64,000 bases of DNA from Lepidostoma basale (GCA_022606425.2 JAHDVF020001027.1:1-64000), one strand, 5' to 3'. Counted from the stretch's first letter, positions 39,588 to 49,079 are shown. Program-made: numbers and translations. Notes: generated by a model from the sequence alone, not told the origin.

Positions 39588-39811
39588 GTTTTGTGTGATT
39601 TTGGGTAACAACGTCCGCCTTCAGTGATTTCTCCTTCTCGATCGACGTTTCGGAGATCGTTTTAGTCTCTATCTTCGGGTTGATGTGGTGGTGATAATGA
39701 CCTTAATGACATTACCACCACCACATTACTCTGAAGATGGAGACTGCAACGATCTCTGAAACGTCGGTCGAGAAGGAGAAATCACACATTGTTACCCAAA
39801 ATCACACAAAA
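39588..39811. ncRNA. Foldback with inverted hammerhead motifs, 220 bp
   Basis: Arms of about 90 bp: 'ttgtgtgattttgggtaaca' mirrors 'tgttacccaaaatcacacaa'. The right arm carries an intact CTGAAGA (39731-39737), stem II GGAGA/UCUCU, GAAAC (39758-39762) and GUC. The left arm has CCGAAGA on the minus strand. Inner arms GATGTGGTGGTGATAATG / ACATTACCACCACCACAT close the hairpin. Stem I is only about 3 pairs. Same hammerhead core type as 16961-17110 but different outer flanks. Confidence 0.6.
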
Positions 39812-39869
39812 CAGATACGTCAAAAAATGGCAGATATATTTTTTTAAAGATATCTTGAATATTTAAATA

Positions 39870-40195
39870 ATTCCAATGACCAGTCTTCCTTACCCAATAT
39901 TGAGTAAGTACTCTGTTAACAGTGCATAAAGAAGGCCGGTGCGCCTACTAGGGTAGTACCTACTCGGAGCTCGTAACGGGGCATTAACAAGGGGCCGTCC
40001 GCCGGCCGGTTCTCCTTTCAGAGCAACGTGCAGCCAAATTGCCTTCTCGTTTGTGAAACATCAGTTGCCAAAAGGCTTTTTAATTTCCCTTCAACTCTAT
40101 CACTCTTGGAAAACCCATGCAAAATGAATGTCTGGCAGTAAACATGATTTCATTATAACTTTAAAATAACGACGAATGAACACATGGCAGAAACA
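39870..40195. other. Non-repetitive GC-richer island
   Basis: 'ggtgcgcctactagggtagt' and 'ccgtccgccggccggttctc' contrast with the surroundings; no repeat match or ORF. Candidate conserved non-coding block. Confidence 0.3.
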
Positions 40196-40202
40196 TCAAA
40201 GT

Positions 40203-40565
40203 AACTAACTAACTAACTAACCATCACGCCGTTTCCCCGAAGGGGTAGGCAGAGAGAAAGGATCGCCACATTGTTCTTTCCTGGCATAACTCTCGCGCCT
40301 CTTCTACATTCACATATCATGACATGCACGCTAGTCGATTGTTTCTACTTCAAACATAGCCGCCTTCAGTAATTGGTTAATTTGGTCACGCCATGTCTTC
40401 CTTGGCCTTCCTTGACTTCTTTTTATTTTCACAATACTTGTATATATACCTTTTTAACCATTCTTCTCTCATCCATTCGTTCCATATGTCCAAACCATCT
40501 TAGTGACCCTTTCTTGATTTTATTTATCACGCATTCATTATTTATTATGGCATTTTGCAATATTT
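40203..40565 (-). mobile_element. 5'-truncated RTE copy
   Basis: CTAACTAACTAACTAACC tail, then 'gtttccccgaaggggtaggc', 'ttctacattcacatatcatg', 'ccatgtcttccttggccttc' and 'ccatatgtccaaaccatctt'. Ends near 40565 at the IRK.C region. Confidence 0.88.
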
Positions 40566-40641
40566 TCAGACATATTTACTTAACATAATTATTTTGACTA
40601 ATATACAGTTTTTCTGAAGGATGCCTAAAATTTTTTTTTTT

Positions 40642-40772
40642 TATTATTATATATTTAGTGCGCTTCCACTTGTGTTCACCGTCGACCGGTTTCGACCAGA
40701 AGATGACAGCAAGCTGCCGGTCGACGATAAACACAAGTGAAAGCACACTAAATAAATAATAATAAAGAAATT
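40642..40772. ncRNA. Foldback with decayed hammerhead remnants
   Basis: 'tagtgcgcttccacttgtgt' mirrors 'acacaagtgaaagcacacta'; GTCGACCGG mirrors CCGGTCGAC. On the minus strand GGTCGAAACCGGTC keeps the GAAAC-stem III part, but the CUGANGA box is lost. Confidence 0.5.
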
Positions 40773-40984
40773 TCGTATAATTTTTTTCTTGATTTCATTA
40801 TTTAAAATGAACTTCTACCAAGAAATTTATTTAAAAAATATTAATTATTAAAATAAGAAAAATATTTATCAATACAGTGCTAGCGAAAAATGATTTGGCA
40901 ATTTTAAACATTTCACATATAATTTAAAATATTATACTATTATATTATCAACATTATAATGTAATTTTTTTTAAATATGTACAT

Positions 40985-41235
40985 TTTATGAAATTTCATT
41001 GCATCTCAATAGAGACGAAGATGCAAACTGGAAACTGAATATGGTTGATCAAGGTGTTTTCAGGACTTATGACCTGTCATTGGTTGGGTTAAGCGCACGC
41101 TTTATGTAATTACAACATTCCCCATTCCTCCTATTTCTTTATGACCATGTAAGACAAATTTTTGGAGGTTGTATATATGTTACAAATCTATGCTTAACTT
41201 CACATTCACATTATACATTCACAAAAAAAAATATT
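40985..41235 (-). repeat. Dispersed repeat family A, reverse copy
   Basis: 'tgcatctcaatagagacgaa', 'gacctgtcattggttgggtt', 'tacaacattccccattcctc' are reverse-complement family A landmarks; subfamily with 'gcgcacgcttta' rather than 'gcgatcgcttta'. Confidence 0.75.
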
Positions 41236-41660
41236 ATGTACATTTTACTTAAGCATATGAACATCAATTAAAATTATATTTATTAAAACACTGCACAAAT
41301 AAGATCAATTATCCGTGACAGTGCAAATGTTTCAACGGCTTTATACAGTTAGTTTAGCTATAAGGAAAAGTTAGTAAATTTACAATTTTTCCTCCTCTCA
41401 CCTATCAGAGTGTAAACTTTGTTGAAAACTCCTGCCGCCCCGCTATTGTAGTGAGTTAGTGGAAAATAAAAAGGTGTTTTCAAGATAAAATATATTCATT
41501 TCTATTTCAATTTCGTTTCTTTTGTGAACATGCAGATATTTATATGTACTTTATCAGTAAGAATTTATGACTGTTTTAGTGATACGACATATGTTAAAAA
41601 TATACTTATTTATTATCTATACATAAATACGTATGACATTTCTGAGGGTTTATTTAACTA
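41235..41660. other. No recognised feature
   Basis: AT-rich intronic sequence without match. Confidence 0.3.
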
Positions 41661-41663
41661 ATT

Positions 41664-42120
41664 ATGTTGTTCAACAGCCTTCACATTGTGTTAATAAGGT
41701 AGTTTGCTAAATGCCGAAAATCATTCTCCATAGATGGCGTTAGTGGGTCGGTTGTATAGGTTAATTCTTGAAAAAAAATTCACTAGTGCAACCAAATCTA
41801 CATAGATGGCTGACTGAAACTGCCACGTGAAGATAAATATGGATTTTGAAGTATATATACATCTTCCAAAAATTTGTCATGCATGATCACAAATAACAAA
41901 GGTGGAATGGGGAATGTTGTAATTACATAAAGCGTGCGCTTAACCCAACCAATGACAGGTCATAAGTCCTGTAAATACCTTGATCATCCATGTTCAGTTT
42001 CCAGTTTACGTCTTCGTCTCTATTGAGATACAATTAAAATTTGAATTAACCACCCTTTGGTGTAAATCCAGGATTTGTATACAGGTATAAGTATACATTC
42101 ACAAATATTTGGTCTTCAAA
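41664..42120 (+). repeat. Dispersed repeat family A, first unit of tandem duplication
   Basis: 'gttcaacagccttcacattg' to 'cttcgtctctattgagatac' followed by 'ccaccctttggtgtaaatcc'. Nearly identical to 42183-42565, about 519 bp downstream. Confidence 0.8.
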
Positions 42121-42182
42121 TATTCTGGTCAAAATTCTTTGGCATATAGAATGGAATAATACTCCTAGCGGCTTCTGACAAT

Positions 42183-42565
42183 ATGTTGGTCAACAGCCTT
42201 CACATTGTGTTAATAAGGTAGTTTACTAAATGCCGAAAATCATTCTCCATTGATGGCGTTGGTGGGTCGGTTGTATAGGTTAATTCTTGAAAAAAAAAAT
42301 TCACTAGTGCAACCAAATCTACATAGATGGCTGACTGAAACTGCCACGTGAAGATAAATATGGATTTTGAAGTATATATACATCTTCCAAAAATGTGTCA
42401 TGCATGATCACAAATAACAAAGGTGGAATGGGGAATGTTGTAATTACATAAAGCGTGCGCTTAACCCAACCAATGACAGGTCATAAGTCCTGTAAACACA
42501 ATGATCATCCATGTTCAGTTTCCAGTTTACGTCTTCGTCTCTATTGAGATACAATTAAAATTTAA
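42183..42565 (+). repeat. Dispersed repeat family A, second unit of tandem duplication
   Basis: Copies of 'aaatgccgaaaatcattctc', 'actgaaactgccacgtgaag' and 'catgcatgatcacaaataac' in the same order as 41664, with only scattered differences, which points to a recent local tandem duplication. Confidence 0.8.
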
Positions 42566-42604
42566 AACAATTACTTTATAAATTAACTTTTTATCTTATT
42601 TATT

Positions 42605-43060
42605 CAAGATTAGTAATTTCTTGTGTGGTCTGTTTTATTGTACGGGTGTGAAACTTGGACCCTGAAAGTTAACTCAATGAACAGACTGGAAGCATTTGAA
42701 ATGTGGCTCCATCGCCGAATGCTCAGAATTCCCTGGACAGACATGGTTACCAATACCGAAGTCCTGAGGCGAGCTAAAGTTGACAGAGAATTGTTATCAA
42801 CTATCAAAGTTCGAAAGATCTCATATCTGGGTCATATACTGCGTGGGGAAAAGTACCACCTTCTTCAACTGATATTGGAGGGAAAAATTGAGGGACGCCG
42901 AGGGCCCGGAAGGAGACAAATGTCCTGGCTGCGAAACGTGAGGGAGTGGACCGGCATCCGAAGTGTTGAGGAGCTGTTCCGAGCGGCGCAGGACAGGGAC
43001 AGGTTCGCCAAGGTGATCGCCAACGTTGGGGGGACCCGACAGGGCACTTGAAGAAGAAGA
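42605..43060 (+). pseudogene. LINE reverse transcriptase C-terminal domain, well preserved
   Basis: The open frame 42623-43051 (142 residues) reads SVLLYGCETWTLKVNSMNRL, EAFEMWLHRRMLRIPWTDMV, TIKVRKISYLGHILRGEKYH, GKIEGRRGPGRRQMSWLRNV and ends VIANVGGTRQGT. LYGCE.WTL.....RL.AFEMW.YRRMLRI.W.D...N.EVL is a textbook post-thumb region of an insect LINE reverse transcriptase. There are no stops in this stretch, so this is one of the younger LINE insertions. It ends in GAAGAAGAAGT. Upstream catalytic parts are absent (5' truncation). Confidence 0.8.
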
Positions 43061-43139
43061 AGTAATTTCTTGATCTAGTGGGAACATAATATCATTCGAA
43101 CAACTTTGTATTATCACAACACTTATTTACATCGTATAC

Positions 43140-43183
43140 AGACATGTTTCGGGAAAACCGACTTCCCTTCTTCTACGTATACC
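43140..43183 (-). ncRNA. Hammerhead-like motif, left arm
   Basis: Minus strand: GTATACGTAGAAGA, stem II GGGAA/TTCCC, GAAAC, ATGTC, TGTATAC. Stem I and II kept, CUGANGA box altered. Inverted partner of 43211-43262. Confidence 0.6.
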
Positions 43184-43210
43184 ATAGTTGATGAAGATTA
43201 AAATTTCATC

Positions 43211-43262
43211 AACTATACACAGAAGAAGGGAAGTCTGTTTTCCCGAAACATGTCTGTATACG
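43211..43262 (+). ncRNA. Type I hammerhead ribozyme motif (U4 to A)
   Basis: Stem I UAUACA (43214-43219) with UGUAUA (43255-43260), 6 bp perfect; box CAGAAGA (43220-43226; CUGANGA with U4 changed to A); stem II GGGAA/UUCCC (43228-43232 with 43240-43244); GAAAC (43245-43249); ACATGT palindrome; GUC cleavage triplet ending at 43254. One core substitution probably inactivates it. Confidence 0.65.
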
Positions 43263-43329
43263 ATGTAAATAAGTGTTGTGATAATACAAAGTTATCAACA
43301 AGTTGTTCTAATGTGAATACACAACACAA

Positions 43330-43735
43330 GGTCATGGCGAATATAGAAGGAAAGAATATCATTCTGTTTACTACAGGTACTGAAGTCCAGAAGTGTTCAC
43401 AACAAAACTAAAATCAACCCAATCAACAGTTATTAGAACAGTGGTGACATAAGGATGCGAAGCAAGGATATTGATAGCTAAATCCACAGAGCTACTGGAC
43501 ACTTTCGAGAAAAAAGTGTCGCGCACGATCCTGGGACTCGTGAATAATGACAAAACCTGAGAATACGATATAACGAGTACTACATTTCCCTGCGCTCAGA
43601 CATTTTTAAATATTAATCATTTGATAAAACCGAAAGTCCAAACTCGTCACTCCACTAACATTTTCCTTAATATAAGTTACTAAATAAAGAATTTTAAATC
43701 ACTGTTTAAACAAAAAATATGTAAGTTAACTATTA
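43330..43735. other. No clear feature
   Basis: AT-rich; 43475-43560 ('ccacagagctactggacact', 'cgcgcacgatcctgggactc') resembles a decayed LINE C-terminus (SF.EKKV.RTILG..N) but is too short to classify. Confidence 0.3.
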
Positions 43736-43739
43736 AAAC

Positions 43740-44080
43740 GGGATTCAGTGAGAATGAAAGTGTTGTTAACAAAATAATTAAAGGGGCATTAAGATGGTTT
43801 GGACACATGGAAAGAATAAACGAAGAAAGAATGATGGATATAGAGAGATAAAGTTTACATTGACCATAAAAATGGAAAAAAATATAAAGGAACACCAGGG
43901 AAACGTGGTAGGGTCAAATCAATCAAATATTAAATAACGGCCACGTGTTAGAGAGAAATCGACGGGCATGCATGCCACGATGTATGCATGTTGAGAAAAT
44001 GATAGACGTATGTCAGAAATGAACAGTGAAGCGTTCCACGTACCCTTTTTAGAGACGGCGTGATTGCTAGTTACGTTAGT
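43740..44080 (+). mobile_element. 5'-truncated RTE copy
   Basis: Starts 'ggattcagtgagaatgaaag', then 'cattaagatggtttggacac', 'acaccagggaaacgtggtag', 'gccacgatgtatgcatgttg' and the 3' end 'agagacggcgtgattgctag'. Frames decayed. Confidence 0.8.
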
Positions 44081-44500
44081 TTTATTATATTATATTATAA
44101 GGGATTTTTTGTTGTTGATAAAGTAATGACCCCAAGGAATGGATTAATCTCGTTTTTAATGAATTAAAACACCGTTTATTATAATATAATTTTAAAAGAA
44201 GGCTTTAATGGTGGAAAACAAAGTGTTTTAATTCATGAAAATTATATGTATGTATTTTTGTTATTTACGATAAATTTCTACAATACAAAGAAATTTAAAT
44301 TGAAAACATGATTGTATTTTATATCACTGTTCAAACAAAATAATATTTAAGTTAACCATCAAAATACCAAGCTTTGCAAAATAAATAGAATTTCTATCAT
44401 TAAAATGTTTACTCACTAAACCTCTGAGCAGAAGATAATTTAGCCAAGCCGAGTACCGTAGCCGAGCGCTCTTACTGAATCTATCGGGAATAGTCAATAT
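44080..44500. other. Intron end; inverted AT-rich repeat
   Basis: 'ttaatgaattaaaacaccgt' near 44155 is mirrored by 'aaagtgttttaattcatgaa' near 44220, a short foldback. The last about 100 bp lead to the splice acceptor. Confidence 0.4.
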
Positions 44501-44535
44501 ATTATCATTAGTGAACGTCTATTGTCTATTTCCAG

Positions 44536-44633
44536 CGGATCCGAAGTTCAGCGCGCCGATAACCAACGTGACCGCCACCGTGGGGCGGGAGGCGGTGCTG
44601 GCCTGCGTCGTTCAGGACCTGTCTACCTACAAG
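44536..44633 (+). CDS. DIP/lachesin-like Ig-superfamily protein, exon 2 (start of Ig1 domain)
   Basis: The exon begins after 'tctatttccag' and translates, using the C from exon 1, as P-DPKFSAPITNVTATVGREAV then LACVVQDLSTYK. The first Ig-domain strands and the first disulfide Cys (in LACVV) are visible; N-V-T is a glycosylation sequon. DPKFS.P..N.T..VGR.A.L.CVV.DL..YK is typical of Drosophila DIP family members and lachesin. It ends in phase 0 at K|GTAAAC, where family members continue with V-A-W-L. The exon's GC content (about 62%) is far above its surroundings. The protein is expected at the cell surface as a partner of Dpr proteins in synaptic matching. Which DIP it is cannot be settled from 60 residues. 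Confidence 0.85.
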
Positions 44634-44799
44634 GTAAACTCCCATCCTTCTTATACCAAATTTGCGATTTGTCACTGTTGTGTGCTCGGCACTGATGTAT
44701 CGACATTAAATACAATTCAAATTATTTGTCACGTGTAAGCAAAGTGTAGAAAAAGTTTATATTGTATAAATAAATACAAATTAAAACGTTTGTTTTCTA

Positions 44800-44915
44800 G
44801 TGGTTTTATTATATTTTATTTAAATGACGTATATAGCCTGACTAAGATATTGTCAAATGTCTTTTGATTTGCAGACATTTTATAATGCCTTAGACAGGCG
44901 AAACATGGTATTTAC
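44800..44915. repeat. Foldback family B
   Basis: 'agcctgactaagatattgtc' / 'aaatgtcttttgatttgcag' / 'ataatgccttagacaggcga' / 'aacatgg' is an inverted pair; CCTTAGACAGGCGAAACATG is the right-arm signature. Confidence 0.6.
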
Positions 44916-44919
44916 TTCT

Positions 44920-45400
44920 TCTTCTTCATCTTTTAATAGATCTGACGTTCTGTGACACAGAAATCATGTCTCGTCGGATGATGAGATCTAGCTGACCTTC
45001 CATCTCTTAGGCGGTCTCCAGGTGGGCGGTGTCCGGAGGGGATTTCATAAGCGGCTGTATATGCAAGTCTGTCACCATCTATTCGGGCTACATGGTCCTT
45101 CCAGTATCTTCTTCTGGATCTGCTCCACTAGACGATATCCTATATTTCGCAAATTTTTCTTATGTCTATGTTCCGGATACAATCTCGGAGAGTTCCCTCA
45201 GTAATTGATCTTAAGACCTTCATCTCCGATGTCCTTAGTAGTCCCTTGGTTCGCACAGTGTCGGCCCGCGTCTCTACAACGTACGTCATGATAGGTCGCA
45301 TGCCTGTTTTATAAATTCTGATCTTACTGTCGATACGCATGTGCTTGTTCTTCCAGACCAGATTCTTCCGGCATCCTTCAGGCATTCAGGCAAAAGACGT
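44920..45400 (-). pseudogene. LINE reverse transcriptase C-terminal remnant
   Basis: The minus frame 45140-45385 reads CRKNLVWKNKHMRIDSKIRI, YKTGMRPIMTYVVETRADTV, RTSEMKVLRSITEGTLRDCI. 'K..I.LKSKVRIYKT.IRPIMTYG.ETRA.T......L...EMK.LR.I.G.TL.DR' is a known LINE C-terminal pattern. Further along the minus strand (45000-45140) the 'DVV.W..... GR....W' part is frame-broken. It ends at GAAGAAGAAG at about 44920. Same family as 32640. Confidence 0.75.
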
Positions 45401-46150
45401 TTTCATTCGTATAAATTATGTAATATGGAGTTTTACATCATTGTTCAAGACGTTTAACATCACTAAACAATAAATAGGACGTTGACCCCTATAGTGCGGC
45501 TGGCTACATTTGCAGTATAAAAATAGTTATGAAATATGGCATACTCAATTTGCAGCTCATGCATGAATTATAAACCATTTCACTTTAATTCGTTACAACT
45601 TATTAATATTATGATAAACTAAGACTATCAGTCAAAGATGCAAATTCAGCCGCAGTTCAAAACCAAAAAAGATTTGTTCAAAGAATTAATGTAACGTAAT
45701 TCCCTGTTGTTATAGATTGTTCCAGGATCACTTTGACCCGTAACTGCTTGATTCGTCATAATTTATCAAAACTGAAATGTTTAATTATCTTCATTTGTAA
45801 ATTCCCTTTAACCCTATTTATTTATTTATATTCTCCCGAAGTAGACAATCAATTCTAAAAAAAGATCTTCCTTTTCTCGGTACTTTGAAATAACTACTCC
45901 ACAATATTGTAGCTGGCACACTTTACAGTTTTCGAGCAAAGTAATTTTACTTCTGCTAACTTCACCGAGTGACTCGATCTTTCATTCAAACTTTTTATTA
46001 AACTTGTATTGTTTTCAACTATGCTAAATACAGGTTTTACCTTTTTTAAATTCTATGCACTTCTCGAGTCTTTATTATGTAATAATTGAGGCGCCATCTT
46101 CATAATATCTTTGAGCTAGTTAAAGAAATTCAATTTTAATATATTATTTG
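45400..46150. other. No recognised feature
   Basis: Mixed complexity intronic sequence with no ORF or repeat match. Confidence 0.35.
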
Positions 46151-46189
46151 AGACAATCCATTGTTTTGGCGGAAACACTATAACATTAT

Positions 46190-46320
46190 TAACTGATTAC
46201 TTCAAAACAATGTTATAACACAATTTATCTTATCACAATTTATTTATTTAACTTCCATGAAATTATCGCGACAGTTTTTTCGCCAACCGAAGAAGGCATC
46301 TTCAGGTGTTACAATCATAA
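46190..46320 (-). ncRNA. Type I hammerhead motif of the ACAGCTGT family
   Basis: Minus strand: CTGAAGA (46305-46299) intact, stem II GCC/GGC around a longer loop, then GAAAAAACTGTC where GAAACAGCTGTC is expected. Flanks match 32460-32600 ('atcacaatttatttatttaa'). Confidence 0.55.
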
Positions 46321-46549
46321 ACTTAAAAGACTTTTTCTTTAAAGCATATTAACATATTATTTAATATATTTAACATCATCCAACAACTGAAAGGGCTAAA
46401 AACAGCACAAATAAATGTTTTACTTATAACTAAACATATTTTAACATTTTGATGATATTATATCAATTTAAAAAAGATTTAGAAATTTTAGATAAACTTA
46501 AGGCGTTAACACTGTGGAACTCCATTATGATGAATTTTTCAAGAATTAA

Positions 46550-46905
46550 ATCACTGTTTTTTTCCACTTTTAATTTTTTTCTCGACATGTTTCACAGGCA
46601 CACCTTCATCATCGGAGAGCGATATAAACTTACCAAAATTATTTAAAAAATGAGTGCAAGAACCTAGAAATATAATATAACGTGTGTTAGTTAACTTAGG
46701 CAAGTACCAGGGACCTAACAATAGAAATGTCAATGGGTTAAATTTTGAAAAGATTTTTTAGATAAAAGTTTTGAGTTAAGTGTGTTTAATTGCTCTAAAG
46801 CTATTGATTTAGTAGAGGGATCGTTTATATCTCCCGATGATGAAGGTGTAAAAGCCTTCGAAACATGTCGATAAAAATAAACTCTAAAGGGGGAAAAAAT
46901 GTTTT
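46550..46905. repeat. Inverted pair of hammerhead-like arms
   Basis: 'tctcgacatgtttcacaggc' / 'acaccttcatcatcggagag' at the left is inverted at the right as 'ctcccgatgatgaaggtgta' / 'ccttcgaaacatgtcgataa'. Order of stem II (AAGG/CCTT), GAAAC, ACATGT, C resembles the other hammerheads, but the CUGANGA box reads CGAUGAUGA, so this is only hammerhead-like. Confidence 0.55.
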
Positions 46906-47410
46906 AATTGATAAAAAAATTCGTAAACAAAGTTTATTAATATTCTAGCACAGGGTATTCCAAACGATGTTCCGCATAACACCAGCGTTCCGCTATAGTA
47001 AATTAGTATTCATTTGCACCGTTTTTTTATGTTATTATATATGTTCGATTAAAAAAACTTAATCTTAATTGTCAAAGAGGAAAACATCGGTCCTACTTTT
47101 TCAACTTCACAAACCATTTACGTTTCTTCTTTATTTTGGAAGGTAATTAACAATGAAATGAATAAACATTGTCTAATCTTGAAAACTTTTAAGCTTAAGA
47201 GTAATCCTCTTTATTACGAATTTGAAAGTTTCGTTTGTTATCTCGTTAACGTTTTAAATTAATGAGAAGTTATTTTAACAACGAATGCGAATTAAAAATA
47301 TTATAAGAAGGCGCACTTGTTCTAAAATAACAAAGGTTCAATTAAAATATGTTGAACTGAATATGAAAATATTTTATTTAAATTCTTTTTTTATTTTTTT
47401 TTAGTATTCG
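46905..47410. other. No recognised feature
   Basis: AT-rich; no matches. Confidence 0.35.
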
Positions 47411-47414
47411 GTTA

Positions 47415-47480
47415 TTTTAATTGCCGACTAGTTTTGCTTGTACCCAAGCTTCCTCGGGGCTTCGTAATAACAGGAAAAAA
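47415..47480 (-). ncRNA. Hammerhead-like single arm of foldback family C
   Basis: 'gccgactagttttgcttgta' / 'cccaagcttcctcggggctt' on the minus strand gives CCCGAGGAAGCTTGGG, stem II AAGCTTGG..CAAGC, AAAAC, TAGT, CGGC. U4 lost and G12 changed, so decayed. Confidence 0.5.
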
Positions 47481-47659
47481 ACATTTTTTAATTGAAATTT
47501 TTAATTTTTTTATTTACAGATACGGGGGTTTTTCAATAAACATGTAAATTTTTGGTTTTTGTTTTCTCTATTAAGGCAAAATTGTGAAATATAAATAAAT
47601 TATTGAAATAAACCTCGCAGCTCATTTTATTTGGTGTTAACTTTATTTAACCAAAATTA

Positions 47660-48235
47660 ATGTGCTCCAAATTTCATATATTTATTTTATCCACCTAGTG
47701 AGATGTGTTTTTTTACGACATATCCCAAAAAAATATTTAATGTTCGGTATGCTTTGCCCTGTATGGCGTTCCAATATCATTTCGAGAAAGCTCAAGCTCC
47801 AAATATTCAGCAGTAGCGTTAATAGCTTACTGCTGTACGGATGTGAGACTTGGAAATCTACCGCGGACGTTATTGGTAAAATCCAGGTGTTTATAAATAG
47901 GTGCCTTCGCTCAATATTCAAAATCTATTGGATCCAAACAGTGTCAAATGCCGTTCTATGGACCATGGCAGGCGAAAAGACGATTAGAGAACAAGTCGCT
48001 AGACGCAAATGGCAGTAGATCTGTCACACTCTGAGACGGAACCCAGCTTGCATCGTTCAGGGCGCACTAGACTAGTCTAGAGAAAGCAAGGCAGACCTAG
48101 AGCCACCTGGAGAAGAGCCCTGCAGAACGAAGTTAAGGCAGCAGGCCTCACTTGCGATAGAGTCGAGTGGAGAAGGTTCCCTGAGGCCCTATGCACCACG
48201 GAGGTGTGACAGGACAAAACGAAGAAAAATAAAAA
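47660..48235 (+). pseudogene. LINE reverse transcriptase C-terminal remnant
   Basis: The frame 47662-48018 contains SSVNSLLLYGCETWKSTADV, IGKIQVFINRCLRSIFKIYW, KTIREQVARRKWQ. LLYG.E.WK.T.....K...F.N.CLR.I..I.W......N..L......I..QI..R.W is a widespread LINE C-terminal pattern. After the stop, R-N-P-A-(C/G) and a decayed 'TWRR' segment continue to about 48225. 5'-truncated. Confidence 0.72.
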
Positions 48236-48249
48236 TTCACGAAGAGTTT

Positions 48250-48760
48250 CAAATATATTATTTATAAATAATACGAATGAAAACATCTGTTTTCTAGAAG
48301 CTTTATTTTAATTTATATGAATGACGTGTTTCGCCTTTCAATCAGTGATCCTTAGTTTTATAGATTGATAATTTATAATATAAAGAATCACTTTTTGGAT
48401 AAAGATGTTTTTTTTAATGTATTCTTGAGATATCACTTCCAAAATAAAGTATACTAGAATGCTAATGCCTATTACAAATTAGAACACAGTGCCGGAAGAT
48501 CGTAAGAGCTCAGAGTAAGTGTTAGTTAAGCTATAGCAGATAAACCCCAACTATCGCCGGTTCGTACTCCGGAACATGATCCAGTAAACTTTTCGGGTAT
48601 GAAAACAAGTTTAGGCACTAAACTGTAACTGTAAGCCGGGTGTTACATGCTCTTGCTTTGTTGAGTATTAACGTTGACACGTACCGATCGGGGGTTTGTG
48701 CCAGCCTATACAACAGGGTCATTGTGTTTCTTACAAATGTTTAAAATAATCAAAAATAAA
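48250..48760. other. Foldback family B relic, then tRNA-like fragments
   Basis: 48255-48380 resembles one family B arm ('tgacgtgtttcgcctttcaa'). 48535-48560 ('tcgccggttcgtactccgga') and 48680-48700 resemble tRNA T-arm sequences but no cloverleaf can be drawn, so they may be SINE heads of another family. Confidence 0.35.
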
Positions 48761-48764
48761 ATTA

Positions 48765-48969
48765 AACACTTTTACACCTAGTATAAACCACTTTATTTGA
48801 GTAAGTAGCGCCAACCGGCTTCGCTCTGTAGCGAGCTTCCGCAGGACTACACACAAACTGTGTATACACACCATTATTTGTATAGCCCCGAGAAAGCTCG
48901 CTACAGAGTGAAACCGGTTGGCGCTACTTACTCAAATAAAGTGGTTTATACTACGTGAAAAAGTGTATA
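48765..48969. ncRNA. Foldback with two hammerhead-like motifs, about 80-bp arms
   Basis: 'gtataaaccactttatttga' / 'gtaagtagcgccaaccggct' is mirrored by 'aaaccggttggcgctactta' / 'ctcaaataaagtggtttata'. Right arm: GUAUAGCC, CCGAGAAAGCUC..GAGU, GAAAC, CGGUU, GGCGCUAC with stem I GCC/GGC plus GUA/UAC around a 2x2 loop. Left arm (minus): CTGCGGA, stem II GCUC/GAGC, GAAGC. Both cores have substitutions. 10187-10300 is a single arm of the same family. Confidence 0.6.
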
Positions 48970-49079
48970 TTTTTATTTTTAAATATGTTAAACCATCAAG
49001 TAATGGCTTCGACTCAAAGTTTGAAACGATCATTCGATAATAAAATATATGGAATATTTATAGGCAATATGATGCTTTA

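Larger units (their letters stand above)
43102..43293. repeat. Foldback with two hammerhead motifs, 82-bp arms
   Basis: Left 'aactttgtattatcacaaca' mirrors right 'tgttgtgataatacaaagtt' and the arms match almost base for base across about 82 bp. Central ATAGTTGATGAA / TTTCATCAACTAT closes it. Downstream flank 'aacacaaggtcatggcgaat' is shared with the families at 20640 and 52215. Confidence 0.8.
10990..44535 (+). other. 33.5 kb intron of the DIP/lachesin-like gene, full of transposons
   Basis: Bounded by GTAAGT at 10990 and by a pyrimidine-rich 'ctattgtctatttccag' acceptor ending at 44535. Contains RTE, CR1-like and other LINE ends, SINEs, mariner, hammerhead foldbacks and a few non-repetitive islands. 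Large first introns are common in DIP/lachesin genes of insects. Confidence 0.6.

Noticed and set aside
41664..42565. CRISPR-like or satellite array
   Set aside because: Only two long units, a tandem duplication of a dispersed repeat; eukaryotic context.
46837..46885. Canonical hammerhead at the CGATGATGA motif
   Set aside because: The box does not match CUGANGA at C3/U4 and stem I does not pair next to it, so it was kept only as hammerhead-like.
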